Positions 8,231 through 16,336 of a stretch of DNA of 64,000 bases are shown piece after piece. The stretch covers positions 38,185 through 102,184 of the forward strand of contig CALWSR010000006.1 in assembly GCA_944384265.1 (NCBI GenBank), written 5' to 3'. Each line of letters starts with the position of its first letter. Positions within the stretch are counted from its first letter, which is position 1. The notes under the pieces are model-generated. The model did not search any database and was not told the DNA's origin. It saw nothing but the letters and a program-made list of their open reading frames with translations. Source of the stretch: an uncultured Clostridia bacterium (GTDB lineage Bacteria; Bacillota; Clostridia; Lachnospirales; Anaerotignaceae). Both the position numbers and the translations under genes were made by a program.

Positions 8231-9346
8231 TTATATTATAATTTGATTTTTTTGCTGTTCTGTCAAATTCATTTCATTTAACTGTTTTTTGGAAAAAATA
8301 CATTTTTCTAACACAGCATTTGTAAAATCAACATTTGTCATGTCTGCCCCTCTAAAATCTGCATATTTTAAAACAGCATTTTGAAAGCTGGCATTTTTTA
8401 AACAGCAGTCTTTAAAAGAAGTATAGCAATAAGCAGAATGAAATTTCATCATAAAAATAATGGTGTTTAATTCTGTTACTGCATAATCAAAACAAGCCCC
8501 CTGTAAATCTGCGGCGTCAAAACAGGCATAATTTAATATGGTTTGTTTGAAATTGGACTGCTTTAAATTGGATTTTTGAAATCTTGCTCCCTGTAAATCA
8601 CTGCCCCTTAAATCTATGTACTGCAAATCGCTTTTTCTAATATCTGCATATCTTAAATCTGCACCATTTGCACAAACTCCCTTTAATTCAATGCCCCTTA
8701 AATCTGCAAAACAAAAATGATTGTTTTGTTGCTTTAAAAATTGTCTTTTCCATTTTCCATAATCTATTTCTGTTTCTTGTTGATACAGCTTGTCACAAGG
8801 CTCATAATATTCTCCGCTTTGTATTTCTAAATGGTCTGCTTTTTTTAATTGATAATAGGCGTCGCTTTCTGTCAATCCATTTATGGCATACCGCAGTATT
8901 TCCACAAAATGAGAATGGAATACACCAATCTGTTTCATTGCAAACATTTCCAGCTCCGGTATGGAAAAAACACAACGATAAGCATTGCTCTGCAACAAAA
9001 GCTGTTTATAAAATGTGTTATAATAATCATAAATGATATGGCTGTCCAAAACACCGATTTCTCTTCCCTTTTTCAAATACCAGCTTTCATCATACAAAAT
9101 CAAATGATATTGACAAACCCCTTCCAATACATCCTGTCTCATAATATGAAATGTAATGTAATGTGCTTTTTGTTCACATAGCTTATGGGCTGCCTGCTCC
9201 AAAAGCTTCTCCATATCCGCACAAACAGATTTTTGTATTTGTTCTATGTTTTGCTGTATTTCTTTTTGCATTGCACAAACAATATTTTCCAATAGGGGGA
9301 ACATAATTTCATTTTCCCACTTTTGAAGCATTTCTTTTTTATTCAT
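8231..9346 (-). CDS. Pentapeptide-repeat protein of the VgrG-like module
   Basis: A 371-residue protein. The N-terminal ~200 residues are mainly helical and cysteine-containing, with no recognised domain. From about residue 220 comes a run of pentapeptide repeats of the A(D/N)Lxx kind: DLRGIELKGV, GADLRYADIRKSDLQYIDLR, GSDLQGARF, then after a short break KYADFRGADMTNVDF. Pentapeptide repeats fold into a square right-handed beta-helix. In secretion-spike loci such proteins can be cargo or spike-tip adaptors, which is an inference here. Its start overlaps the end of the upstream DcrB-like gene by 8 bases, so they are translationally coupled. It is the last gene of the module. Confidence 0.8.
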   Translation of the reverse strand: MNKKEMLQKWENEIMFPLLENIVCAMQKEIQQNIEQIQKSVCADMEKLLEQAAHKLCEQKAHYITFHIMRQDVLEGVCQYHLILYDESWYLKKGREIGVLDSHIIYDYYNTFYKQLLLQSNAYRCVFSIPELEMFAMKQIGVFHSHFVEILRYAINGLTESDAYYQLKKADHLEIQSGEYYEPCDKLYQQETEIDYGKWKRQFLKQQNNHFCFADLRGIELKGVCANGADLRYADIRKSDLQYIDLRGSDLQGARFQKSNLKQSNFKQTILNYACFDAADLQGACFDYAVTELNTIIFMMKFHSAYCYTSFKDCCLKNASFQNAVLKYADFRGADMTNVDFTNAVLEKCIFSKKQLNEMNLTEQQKNQIII

Positions 9347-9941
9347 AACTCTTTTCCTGGCCTTCCAACTGTATTGATAACAGCATTTGCATTATGATAT
9401 TTATCCAATCTCTTTTTTGCACATCAGGGCAATGAAATGTGCCAACCACCCAATCATTTTTTATCAAAAACAAAAATATGACATTTAATAAGCTATCTTT
9501 TTTCCTTTGCAATGGAAATGAAAATTGTATGACAGATAGATTTTGTTTTGTATTGAAAACATTTTTTTCTAGGACAATATTTCCATGCAGCTCTTTGATA
9601 TCCTGTTCCATTTCCTGCTGCGCCTGCAAAATATCTTTTCCAATCTCTTCACAATGCAAAAAGGAAAAAGTCATATTGACATCTCCTTTGTCATTGGTAT
9701 ATACAAAATCCGGATGGTGTTTTGTCCCATATTTTAATAGCAGCATCCCTTTTTTCATACTATGAAATGAAACAGGCAGCATCATGCTGAATGCACCGCC
9801 GCACAATTTTTTTCTTTCAAATAATACTGTATCATAAAAAATTTCTGCATATCCTCTACTGATATCATTTTTTTGCTTTTCCTTTCTTTTTTTCTCCTGG
9901 TTCATCATTTTTATCACAGCTTCTGCATAGCTTTTCAACAA
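9339..9941 (-). CDS. DcrB/PsbP-like protein (DUF1795-type), module member
   Basis: A 200-residue protein with an N-terminal basic helix, then a beta-rich domain: FSMMLPVSFHSM, a YTNDKGDVNMTFSFL segment, an IQFSFPL strand, and a C-terminal VIFLFLIKNDWVVGTFHC strand plus helix. This order resembles the DcrB/PsbP fold (DUF1795), which in type VI-like loci serves as an effector-associated chaperone. The match is by pattern only. I chose the TTG at 9941 because AGGAAG lies 7 bases before it and no upstream ATG exists. It sits between the VgrG-like gene (10-base gap) and the pentapeptide gene (8-base overlap), so all three are cotranscribed. Confidence 0.55.
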   Translation of the reverse strand: MLKSYAEAVIKMMNQEKKRKEKQKNDISRGYAEIFYDTVLFERKKLCGGAFSMMLPVSFHSMKKGMLLLKYGTKHHPDFVYTNDKGDVNMTFSFLHCEEIGKDILQAQQEMEQDIKELHGNIVLEKNVFNTKQNLSVIQFSFPLQRKKDSLLNVIFLFLIKNDWVVGTFHCPDVQKRDWINIIMQMLLSIQLEGQEKSYE

Positions 9942-9951
9942 AAATCACTTC

Positions 9952-11334
9952 CTATGCCTTAAAATGCATGATTTCATCCACAATCATATTTGCCTTTGGC
10001 GTTGCTGCCATCAATCTGTCTGTTGCCTGAAACACAATTTTGTTTGCTTCCAATCTCATTAAATTGGATGTATTGATTTGAATGCCCCCATCTCCTGTCA
10101 GTGTAATGCCACTGCTGTCCTGCATATTGACAGAGCATTTTTGCTCTGAGGCAACAATGTCAATGCTCTCAGGAGAGAATGTCATTTCTTTTTTATGTAT
10201 GCTGCCAAATCTTTTTGTAGAAACAGATTGGGTTTTATCATTTTCATTTCCGTCTGTTCTATTGACAAGTCTTACATATGCCTGTGATTCATCTTGTTTT
10301 GGACTGTATAGCTTCACACTGTCCCCCACTTGAGGCATAATGTAGCAGCCTGTTTGTCCTTGTGCAGTATAAGGCGTATTGTATTGAAACCAATGACATT
10401 TTGCTATATCCTGTGTTTCATCAATAGACAAATGTAATTTTAAATAATCCTTTTTCACATCCAGCACCTTTGCATCCATAGAAAGCCCCATAAAAGCCGT
10501 ATTATAAAATATATTTGTAAAAACACCCTCTTTTTTGCATAATTGATAGCGATAAATTATTTTTCCATATTCCAGCACCATTTCTTTTTCCATCACAATA
10601 TAATAAAAGCCATGATACAATACCATATCTCCCAATGCATAACACCGCTCTGTTTCTATTTGAACATAGGTAAAATCTGATACGGCTTTTTCATTATCAT
10701 TTTGATTTTGTATCATATATTTATCTGTTTGTCTAATGATTTTGTAATGCTGCGCCTGCTCTGTATGGGTTTTTCCATTGGGCAGGCCTATCCACAGCTT
10801 GGGACTGCCAGATAAAATGTCAGGTATCACAACAGCATTCATATGAGAAGCAATCCGCAGCAAAAATGCCCAATCCGTTTCATCATATTGTATGATGACT
10901 CTGTTTTGTGTTTTTCCATTGGAAACAGTGTCTATAAAATCCCCTTGATACTCTGTTTTGATAATCTGTTCAAATATGGACTGATATTTATTTTCTGCAT
11001 ATTGAAAGCTTCTTCTTTTCTTTTTGATATCTAATAAAATACTATTGCTTTTGGCTGTCAAGCGCACTGTACAAACATCTTGCTGCATAGCAATTTGTAA
11101 ATCCATCAGCACCCCTGAAAACAATATTGTTTTTTTATCCTTGCCATTGTAAAATAACACAACATTTGTTTTTTCATTCATGCCATAAACATCTTCCATT
11201 TTTTGGCCATCCTCCAACATAACCTCAAGCATGGCAACAGCGTGTTCATTGCAGCACTGCACCATTTTTACAGACAGTATTTTTTGTACCTTTAAAGGCA
11301 TTTCTATTTCTAAATCCTTCCATAGTATACTCAT
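9952..11334 (-). CDS. VgrG / gpD-like contractile injection spike protein
   Basis: The 460-residue protein has the layout of a VgrG/Pvc8/phage late-control D protein. There is an N-terminal gp27-like part with ENKYQSIFEQIIKTEYQG, QYDETDWAFLLRIASHMNA and PKLWIGLPNG. A gpV/OB-like middle has YNTPYTAQGQTGCYIMPQVGD, and a short beta C-terminal part contains DSSGITLTGDGGIQINT and ends in FKA. In contractile systems this trimer forms the puncturing spike under the tube. No tube, sheath, baseplate or ATPase gene is visible in this window, so it is an orphan spike or serves machinery elsewhere. Upstream (11347) and downstream (9941) genes are within 15 bases. Confidence 0.78.
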   Translation of the reverse strand: MSILWKDLEIEMPLKVQKILSVKMVQCCNEHAVAMLEVMLEDGQKMEDVYGMNEKTNVVLFYNGKDKKTILFSGVLMDLQIAMQQDVCTVRLTAKSNSILLDIKKKRRSFQYAENKYQSIFEQIIKTEYQGDFIDTVSNGKTQNRVIIQYDETDWAFLLRIASHMNAVVIPDILSGSPKLWIGLPNGKTHTEQAQHYKIIRQTDKYMIQNQNDNEKAVSDFTYVQIETERCYALGDMVLYHGFYYIVMEKEMVLEYGKIIYRYQLCKKEGVFTNIFYNTAFMGLSMDAKVLDVKKDYLKLHLSIDETQDIAKCHWFQYNTPYTAQGQTGCYIMPQVGDSVKLYSPKQDESQAYVRLVNRTDGNENDKTQSVSTKRFGSIHKKEMTFSPESIDIVASEQKCSVNMQDSSGITLTGDGGIQINTSNLMRLEANKIVFQATDRLMAATPKANMIVDEIMHFKA

Positions 11335-11346
11335 TTTTTCACCGCC

Positions 11347-11841
11347 CTATATAAAATACTTCACCCTTTGAAAAGAAATACCCATATATCCTTTTCGTAA
11401 TATATTTTCTGTCAATACTCTGTCAAATACAAAATATTCTTGTTTTTCAAAAGCAACACGAAACAAAAAACGCTCTTTTATTTTCTCACCTTCCAGCACA
11501 ACAGCTTCTATACCCTTATATTTTCCTTCTGCAATACAATCCAGTGCCGGACAAACACACTTCCAGTAAACAACAGACTGCATATGCTGATTGTCACACA
11601 AAAATATGGGGTAAAATTCCAGTGTTTCATCATAGATGGACAACAGTTCTTTTAATCTGTCGGAAAACAGATGAAATGTAGAAAATAGCTTGCGAATCAT
11701 AATATAATCTGCCTGTAAGTATTTCTCACCCAAATCACAGTCAATGACTTCTTCTGTTGTTTGCTCCAGCTCTTCTTTTGTCATATTGATAGGAATGATA
11801 TTTCCAATTCTTTTGTCTGGCTTTACAATATAATAATAAAT
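11347..11841 (-). CDS. Imm11/DUF1629-like small protein, possible non-ATG start
   Basis: The first ATG (11784) would give 145 residues, but coding character continues upstream: the in-frame codons read IYYYIVKPDKRIGNIIPIN before MTKEEL. This resembles the usual start of imm11 (DUF1629) proteins, which begin like KYYILKPD. No ATG, GTG or TTG lies between the upstream stop and this segment, so an ATT at 11841 behind GAGGGTGG is the best start; otherwise the 5' end has been lost. The C-terminal FVFDRVLTENILRKGYMGIS fits the same family. Some members are immunity proteins; others are of unknown role. It precedes the VgrG-like gene by 12 bases. Confidence 0.5.
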   Translation of the reverse strand: MYYYIVKPDKRIGNIIPINMTKEELEQTTEEVIDCDLGEKYLQADYIMIRKLFSTFHLFSDRLKELLSIYDETLEFYPIFLCDNQHMQSVVYWKCVCPALDCIAEGKYKGIEAVVLEGEKIKERFLFRVAFEKQEYFVFDRVLTENILRKGYMGISFQRVKYFI

Positions 11842-11898
11842 ATGACCACCCTCTTTTAGAAAGCTTTGCTTTCACTAAGCAGTGCTTTGCAAGCTGCT

Positions 11899-12378
11899 TT
11901 ATACTTTCCTTCTCACATTATTCAAAAGCTCCTCCACTTCAAACCGGATTTCTGCCTCCTCCTTTTTAATCCACTTTTGATGTCTATCTCTGTATTTGTC
12001 CATAGGAACCATTCCTATGCCTTCCCACACTTTATCTTCTTTCATCTTTCCATTTTCATACAATGTAGCAATAAACAGCATTTCTCCCCTTTCTTCCATC
12101 ACTTCAAACTCATCCTCTCCATAGATAGCTATTATTGTTATTTTGAAATAAGAATCTATCTCTGCCGGATTGACATATTTGATACAAACAATATTTTGTT
12201 CTATTCCCGAAATTTGAAATGGTTTACATTCTTCAAATCCCTTTGAAGCATCTTCTAAATCTGTAAAATACAATATAAAATTGCCGTCTAGTGTGATATC
12301 TGTCACATATGTTTTTTGATGGTATGCTGCAAATTTTTTTCCTTTCTGTTTTTCACTGCAATATGGAACAGCCGCCAC
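11899..12378 (-). CDS. Hypothetical protein of the VgrG-like module
   Basis: About 159 residues starting at a GTG (VAAVPYCSEKQKGKKFAAYH). It has an alternating beta pattern (ITLDGNFILYFTDLED, KITIIAIYGEDEFEV, EMLFIATLYENGKMK) and a charged C-terminal helix. I do not recognise a family. The ribosome binding site is weak and the frame is open without a start to about 12477, so the N-terminus is uncertain. The gene follows a 49-codon frame that ends 5 bases earlier. Position among spike and immunity-like genes suggests an accessory role, which is inference only. Confidence 0.5.
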   Translation of the reverse strand: MAAVPYCSEKQKGKKFAAYHQKTYVTDITLDGNFILYFTDLEDASKGFEECKPFQISGIEQNIVCIKYVNPAEIDSYFKITIIAIYGEDEFEVMEERGEMLFIATLYENGKMKEDKVWEGIGMVPMDKYRDRHQKWIKKEEAEIRFEVEELLNNVRRKV

Positions 12379-12383
12379 ACACT

Positions 12384-12533
12384 TTATATGTCCTGATTGC
12401 TTGCCAGCTCCTTTATTTCCAGCCTGATTTTGGTAAACTCTTGCTTTTTTACCCTTTTTTGATATGGACGTTCTTTTTTAAAAAGGGGGTCTGTTTCTTC
12501 TCGTTTAAAATCAATAATGGTTTCTATCCCCAC
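12384..12533 (-). CDS. Small 49-residue ORF or 5'-truncated gene
   Basis: A GTG-initiated frame with protein-like composition (IETIIDFKREETDP, KKERPYQKRVKKQEFTKIRL, ending ELASNQDI). It stops 5 bases before the GTG of the next gene, which suggests translational coupling. There is no convincing ribosome binding site and a stop codon lies two codons before the GTG, so it may be a surviving fragment of a longer gene. No family recognised. Confidence 0.3.
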   Translation of the reverse strand: MGIETIIDFKREETDPLFKKERPYQKRVKKQEFTKIRLEIKELASNQDI

Positions 12534-12603
12534 AAATTATCTACATCAATATCAAGTCATTTCTCTATATACCTACAAAGCATTTCTTCATACCATAAAA
12601 AAG

Positions 12604-12939
12604 CTATTCTTTTTCAATATAATATGCAATATAATCTATATCCTCTAAAAGAGCTTCTTTTTCCTCTTCATTGAAATAGTCATCTAAATTCAAATTTTTC
12701 ATTGTTTCTTTCATATCTTTATCATAATTTAAATAATTTTTCAAGCTCTCACTATCATACTTTGCCACTCTTTCTAACAATGTTGCATATACTGTTACCG
12801 TATCTATATCTTTTTTTAATAGTTTATCCGTAAAATCAACCTTACATCTTCCTGCTGCTTGATTGATTGTATACTGCTCCGATAAAATAAAATCATAAAA
12901 AGATTCTGTCACTAAATATTTTAATTGATAATAGTCCAT
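12604..12939 (-). CDS. Small acidic helical protein, immunity-like
   Basis: A 111-residue, highly acidic, mostly helical protein (MDYYQLKYLVTESFYDF... ending DIDYIAYYIEKE). GGAGGG lies about 8 bases before the ATG. The preceding broken gene ends 3 bases upstream, so the two were once coupled. Small acidic proteins directly after a large surface or toxin gene are often immunity proteins; here that is suggested only by position and composition. No family recognised. Confidence 0.5.
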   Translation of the reverse strand: MDYYQLKYLVTESFYDFILSEQYTINQAAGRCKVDFTDKLLKKDIDTVTVYATLLERVAKYDSESLKNYLNYDKDMKETMKNLNLDDYFNEEEKEALLEDIDYIAYYIEKE

Positions 12940-12942
12940 ATA

Positions 12943-13366
12943 TCAATCCCTCCCCTCGTACATGGAATCATAAATCATTACCGATGCTGTTTCATCCGCT
13001 CTCATTTTGCCCATTTTATACTTCCAGCGATAAACACCGTTGACTTCATCAAAATACTTGTAAATTCCCTTTTTCCATTCCTGTTTGGCGTTGACACCAA
13101 TACCGCAAAGCATCTGTTTTTTCATTCCCATCAAATTTAAAATTTGCACTGACATCGCCCATACCTTTCACCGTCACGGCCTGTGGTTTTGGCTGGCCAT
13201 ATCCTTCTTTTGCTGTACCAAAATTTACATTTGTACTAGATGGCCACACAGCATTCAGCGTAATATCTTCCATAATTTGTGCAGCAAAATCAAATGTCTG
13301 TCCATTTTCCTGCCATTGTGCCAACACAAAGCCATTATTTGACGTGCCGCCATTTTCCTGTTTCAA
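12943..13366 (-). pseudogene. Broken surface/toxin-like protein fragment (InlB-type repeat remnant)
   Basis: Two overlapping frames together look like one decayed protein. The upstream frame (13366-13049) has an InlB/Flg_new-like repeat end (NGQTFDFAAQIMEDITLNAVW) and then NVNFGTAKEGYGQPKPQAVTV, typical of repeats in large clostridial surface proteins. The downstream frame (13155-12943) reads VNAKQEWKKGIYKYFDEVNG and ends YDSMYEGRD. They join only through a frameshift near 13060-13130. Before 13366 another frame still shows ENTVTVDKDLRYK-like repeat sequence, so the damage extends upstream. Probably the C-terminal remnant of a polymorphic surface or toxin protein followed by its former partner gene. 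Confidence 0.5.
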
Positions 13367-13413
13367 ATAATTTATATCTCAAATCTTTATCTACTGTGAC
13401 TGTATTTTCCCAT

Positions 13414-13833
13414 TCATTTTTTATTTTCTCCCGTCAAGGCATTTTCAACAGCCTTCTTTATGACAATGCTTGAATTTGTTGCTTCCGATACTGTGTCAAC
13501 ATCTATTTTCTGTTCTTTCACAATTCTGTCTGCAACAGCCTCTGCGGGTTTTCCACGCCCGTTTTTATGCTCCAGAATATCAATATTTGTCATTACTCCG
13601 TTTTGAACGGTTACTTCCACTTTGGCATAAACAAAATCCACGTCATATTCTCCAACATAAACTCCGTCGGGAACATTGGAAATATTGATATTGTGAAAAG
13701 CAGTTTCCCTTACAGCCTTTTTATAATCCGCCACACTTTTCAAATAAACTGCTGTAAAAATCAAACCAATCAGGAAAAGCAAAATGACTGCAAACAATAG
13801 AATGGGCTTTCGGAATCGTTTCATTTCAGACAC
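13414..13833 (-). CDS. FMN-binding domain membrane-anchored protein
   Basis: A 139-residue protein with one N-terminal membrane helix (about 9-31) and an outward FMN_bind domain. The domain begins VPDGVYVGEYDVDFVYAKVE and includes the ILEHKNGRGKPAE loop. It ends in DTVSEATNSSIVIKKAVENA, the region where the family carries covalent FMN on Thr/Ser; the (S/T)xATxS core is present with Glu in place of the common Gly. Related domains pass electrons across the membrane in flavin-based extracellular reduction. It overlaps the flavodoxin-like gene by 13 bases, so both are made together under the TetR gene. Confidence 0.87.
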   Translation of the reverse strand: MSEMKRFRKPILLFAVILLFLIGLIFTAVYLKSVADYKKAVRETAFHNINISNVPDGVYVGEYDVDFVYAKVEVTVQNGVMTNIDILEHKNGRGKPAEAVADRIVKEQKIDVDTVSEATNSSIVIKKAVENALTGENKK

Positions 13834-14387
13834 CTCTCAATCTTTTTCATTGTCCGCTTAGGCAGTTCTTTTTTACGCTTTACATTTGCACACACCACTT
13901 TTCCTGTTGGCTTCATGCCTGCGGTCTTAAAAAATTCGTCCATACTGCGGATTGCCCCTCTGCTCTGTCCGTATATCCATGAAAAAGGGGCAGGAGTATT
14001 ACAGGAAGTTAAAAGCATATATTTCTTTCCCTGCAAACGTGGTTTTGGAAATGTATCTGTTTCTTTCATAGCAGTTCCCAATAATCGGTCAAACATATTT
14101 TTGACAGAAGCCGGAACATTTGCCCAATAAACAGGGGCGGCAAGGATAACAAGCTGACACTCATGTAATAGCACAGCAATTTCCTGTATGTCATCCTTGT
14201 GTATGCAAATGTGTGTGTCCATGCAAGTGCGGCAGCCTGTGCAGAAAGCAATTTTCTTTTCATACAGTTTGATTTTTGTTACAGCATATCCCAGTTGTTC
14301 CGCTTTATGAATTGCCAAATCTAACATGGCTGCTGTTGTTCCATTTGCATGAGGACTGCCTAAAATAGCAAGTGCGTTTTTTTTCAT
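13821..14387 (-). CDS. Flavodoxin-like NAD(P)H-dependent oxidoreductase
   Basis: A 188-residue flavodoxin fold protein of the NADPH-dependent FMN reductase/iron-sulfur flavoprotein group. It shows GSPHANGTTAAMLDLA (FMN phosphate loop), a cysteine cluster FCTGCRTCMDTHIC, and AAPVYWANVPASVKNMFDRL. The CxxCxxC-like cluster may hold an Fe-S centre, as in archaeal and clostridial iron-sulfur flavoproteins. It sits between TetR (4-base ATGA overlap) and the FMN-binding membrane protein, so it may feed electrons or flavin to that partner. Substrate unknown. Confidence 0.87.
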   Translation of the reverse strand: MKKNALAILGSPHANGTTAAMLDLAIHKAEQLGYAVTKIKLYEKKIAFCTGCRTCMDTHICIHKDDIQEIAVLLHECQLVILAAPVYWANVPASVKNMFDRLLGTAMKETDTFPKPRLQGKKYMLLTSCNTPAPFSWIYGQSRGAIRSMDEFFKTAGMKPTGKVVCANVKRKKELPKRTMKKIERCLK

Positions 14388-15028
14388 AATCCTTTCTCCT
14401 TCGTTGCAATCGAATGATAGATAAGGGAAAAACCATATTCCAAAAACTGCCCTTTCGATAGACCCATTGATTTTTTAATATATTCTTCTTTGTTTACAGC
14501 AAGCTGAATGATGCCGGAAAGCATACCCCAAAAACTAAAGATAGTAGGCATGATTTCCAAATCACGCCGCAAATCCCCTTTTTCCATACCAGACAATAAA
14601 AAATCTTTTATCTTCTCATTGATTTCTTCCCCAATTTGATAAGTTTCCCTTTCTTCCGGCAAATGGTCTTGGCTCTGAAAATCAACGTTGATTTTGTCCA
14701 ACACCATTTTGAAATAAAAGGGAAATTCTTTCTGATACTGTATCAGACTGTCACAGATAAGGCTGTATCTTGTTTCTGTGCTTTGGTGCTGTGCCAAAGC
14801 AGAGGATATATAGTCGTAAAGCTTTTTCATACTGTTTAATACTAAAATGCCGACTATCTCCTCTTTATTTTCAAAATATACATACAATGTTGCTTTGCTG
14901 TATCCGGCGGCCTTAGCTATATCGTCCATAGAAGCTGCGGCAATTCCTTTTTCCATAAATAGTACCGATGCCGCAGACACTATGTTTTCCCTGTGTACGC
15001 TTTTAGGTGCTTTCTTTCTTCGTCCCAT
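14384..15028 (-). CDS. TetR-family transcription regulator
   Basis: A 214-residue protein with the typical N-terminal three-helix DNA-binding domain (ENIVSAASVLFMEKGIAAAS, MDDIAKAAGYSKATLYVYFE) and a helical ligand-binding part. AAGGAG precedes the ATG by about 6 bases. A near-consensus promoter (15065-15093) and a perfect 11-bp inverted repeat (15045-15069) lie directly upstream. The likely logic is self-repression of TetR together with the flavodoxin-like and FMN-binding genes, relieved by a small molecule, possibly a quinone or electrophile. The ligand is a guess. Confidence 0.92.
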   Translation of the reverse strand: MGRRKKAPKSVHRENIVSAASVLFMEKGIAAASMDDIAKAAGYSKATLYVYFENKEEIVGILVLNSMKKLYDYISSALAQHQSTETRYSLICDSLIQYQKEFPFYFKMVLDKINVDFQSQDHLPEERETYQIGEEINEKIKDFLLSGMEKGDLRRDLEIMPTIFSFWGMLSGIIQLAVNKEEYIKKSMGLSKGQFLEYGFSLIYHSIATKEKGL

Positions 15029-15044
15029 GTTTTTTCTCCTTGTA

Positions 15045-15069
15045 ATAATTAAACTCTTAGTTTAATTAT
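15045..15069. promoter_or_regulatory. Probable TetR operator
   Basis: Perfect inverted repeat with 11-bp arms (ATAATTAAACT and AGTTTAATTAT) around CTT. It overlaps the -10 box and the start of the TetR transcript, the usual place for TetR autorepression. Confidence 0.75.
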
Positions 15070-15093
15070 ATGAATGGTGTTTTGTATTGTCAA
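15065..15093 (-). promoter_or_regulatory. Consensus promoter of the TetR operon
   Basis: Reverse strand: TTGACA (15088-15093), a 17-bp spacer and TATAAT (15065-15070). Both boxes are perfect matches to the housekeeping sigma consensus. Confidence 0.85.
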
Positions 15094-15099
15094 TACGTT

Positions 15100-15595
15100 G
15101 TGGAATAAATGTTTTAAAAACATTTGCAAAAATTATGAAAAGCAGAATTTTTATTATTTGATTTGGCATTTCCAAAGCTTTTTTGTACTAAGAAATGAAA
15201 AAGAAAATATAAAAAATCTTTCTCAAAGCTTCAGCAAAATCGCCTTGCCCGGTATTGTGGGTAGTGAGAGAGAAATCAGAGGCTTTGGAGAACTTTACAA
15301 GGGACTGCCTAAAATCAAAATTCACACACCTCCGCCACCATATTGCCGGCAAAGGGTACAAGCATCAAAACCCACCAATTTCACCACAACAAGCCCGAAG
15401 CAGGCTTTCTATCAAAGAATATAACATAAATAAAAGTGCTGAAAATGTTGATTTTCTAACATTTCCAGCACTTTTTATACAAAAAGCTTTCTTTTCCATT
15501 TTTTATGTATTTCAAATACCCTTTTACTCTTTTCAGGCAGCATTTTGCTCTAAAAGTGATTTCAAAAATATTTTGATTGACAGATATATAAAATA
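15100..15595. other. Gene-free stretch between TetR promoter and ABC operon
   Basis: About 500 bases without a gene I can support; the short frames here have no ribosome binding site and no protein-like composition. It contains the bidirectional terminator at 15432-15475. The piece around 15240-15400 is less A/T-rich and may be worn gene debris. Confidence 0.5.
15432..15475. terminator. Bidirectional terminator after amino acid ABC operon
   Basis: AAAAGTGCTG (15432-15441) pairs with CAGCACTTTT (15466-15475), and AAATGTT (15443-15449) with AACATTT (15458-15464), giving a long stem with A and T flanks suited to both strands. Confidence 0.7.
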
Positions 15596-16336
15596 TTAAA
15601 AAAGCACCTTTGCCAAAAATGTTTTTAAACGCTGGCTTTTTGGCGACTCAAATATTTCTTTGGGCGTTCCTTCCTCCACTTGCTTTCCATCTGCCATAAA
15701 CATCACTCTTGTGGCCACTTCCTTTGCAAAGCCCATTTCGTGGGTCACAACCACCATTGTCATATTTTCCTTTGCCAGCCCTTTCATTACCTCCAGCACC
15801 TCCCCCACCATTTCCGGGTCCAAGGCAGAGGTAGGCTCATCAAACAGCATCACATCCGGCTGCATACATAACGCCCTTACAATGGCAATTCTTTGCTTTT
15901 GCCCTCCTGAAAGCTGAGAGGGATAGGCATTTGCTCTATCCTCCAAGCCTACCCTTTTTAAAAGCTCCATGGCAATGTCTGTGGCTTCTTTTTCACTTTT
16001 TTTCTGCAGCTTCATAGGTGCGATAATCATATTTTTTAATATGGTCATATGGGGAAATAAATTAAAATGCTGAAATACCATACCCATTTTTTGTCTATGA
16101 CGATTGATATCTGCTTTTTTATCTGTAATATCTACATTTTCAAAAAATATTTTTCCCTCTGTCGGCACCTCCAAAAGATTTAAGCAGCGGAGAAATGTGG
16201 ATTTTCCCGAGCCGGAGGGTCCTATGACAACAACCACCTCCCCCTTTTTGATTTCTGTATTGATATCAGAAAGTGCTTTCATTTCACCAAATTTTTTCCC
16301 CAAATGTTCTACTCTAATTAAGCTTTCAGTGGTCAC
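15596..16336 (-). CDS. Polar amino acid ABC transporter, ATP-binding protein
   Basis: A 246-residue cytosolic ATPase of the GlnQ/HisP group. Walker A is GPSGSGKST (39-47), the Q-loop lies in [13 protein letters not shown], the signature LSGGQKQR starts at 142, Walker B is [11 protein letters not shown] and the switch His is in [10 protein letters not shown]. Full length, no defects. It overlaps the permease gene by 11 bases. Together with the permease and lipoprotein it imports a polar amino acid; the exact substrate (glutamine, cystine, arginine and so on) cannot be read from the ATPase. Confidence 0.95.
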   Translation of the reverse strand: MTTESLIRVEHLGKKFGEMKALSDINTEIKKGEVVVVIGPSGSGKSTFLRCLNLLEVPTEGKIFFENVDITDKKADINRHRQKMGMVFQHFNLFPHMTILKNMIIAPMKLQKKSEKEATDIAMELLKRVGLEDRANAYPSQLSGGQKQRIAIVRALCMQPDVMLFDEPTSALDPEMVGEVLEVMKGLAKENMTMVVVTHEMGFAKEVATRVMFMADGKQVEEGTPKEIFESPKSQRLKTFLAKVLF

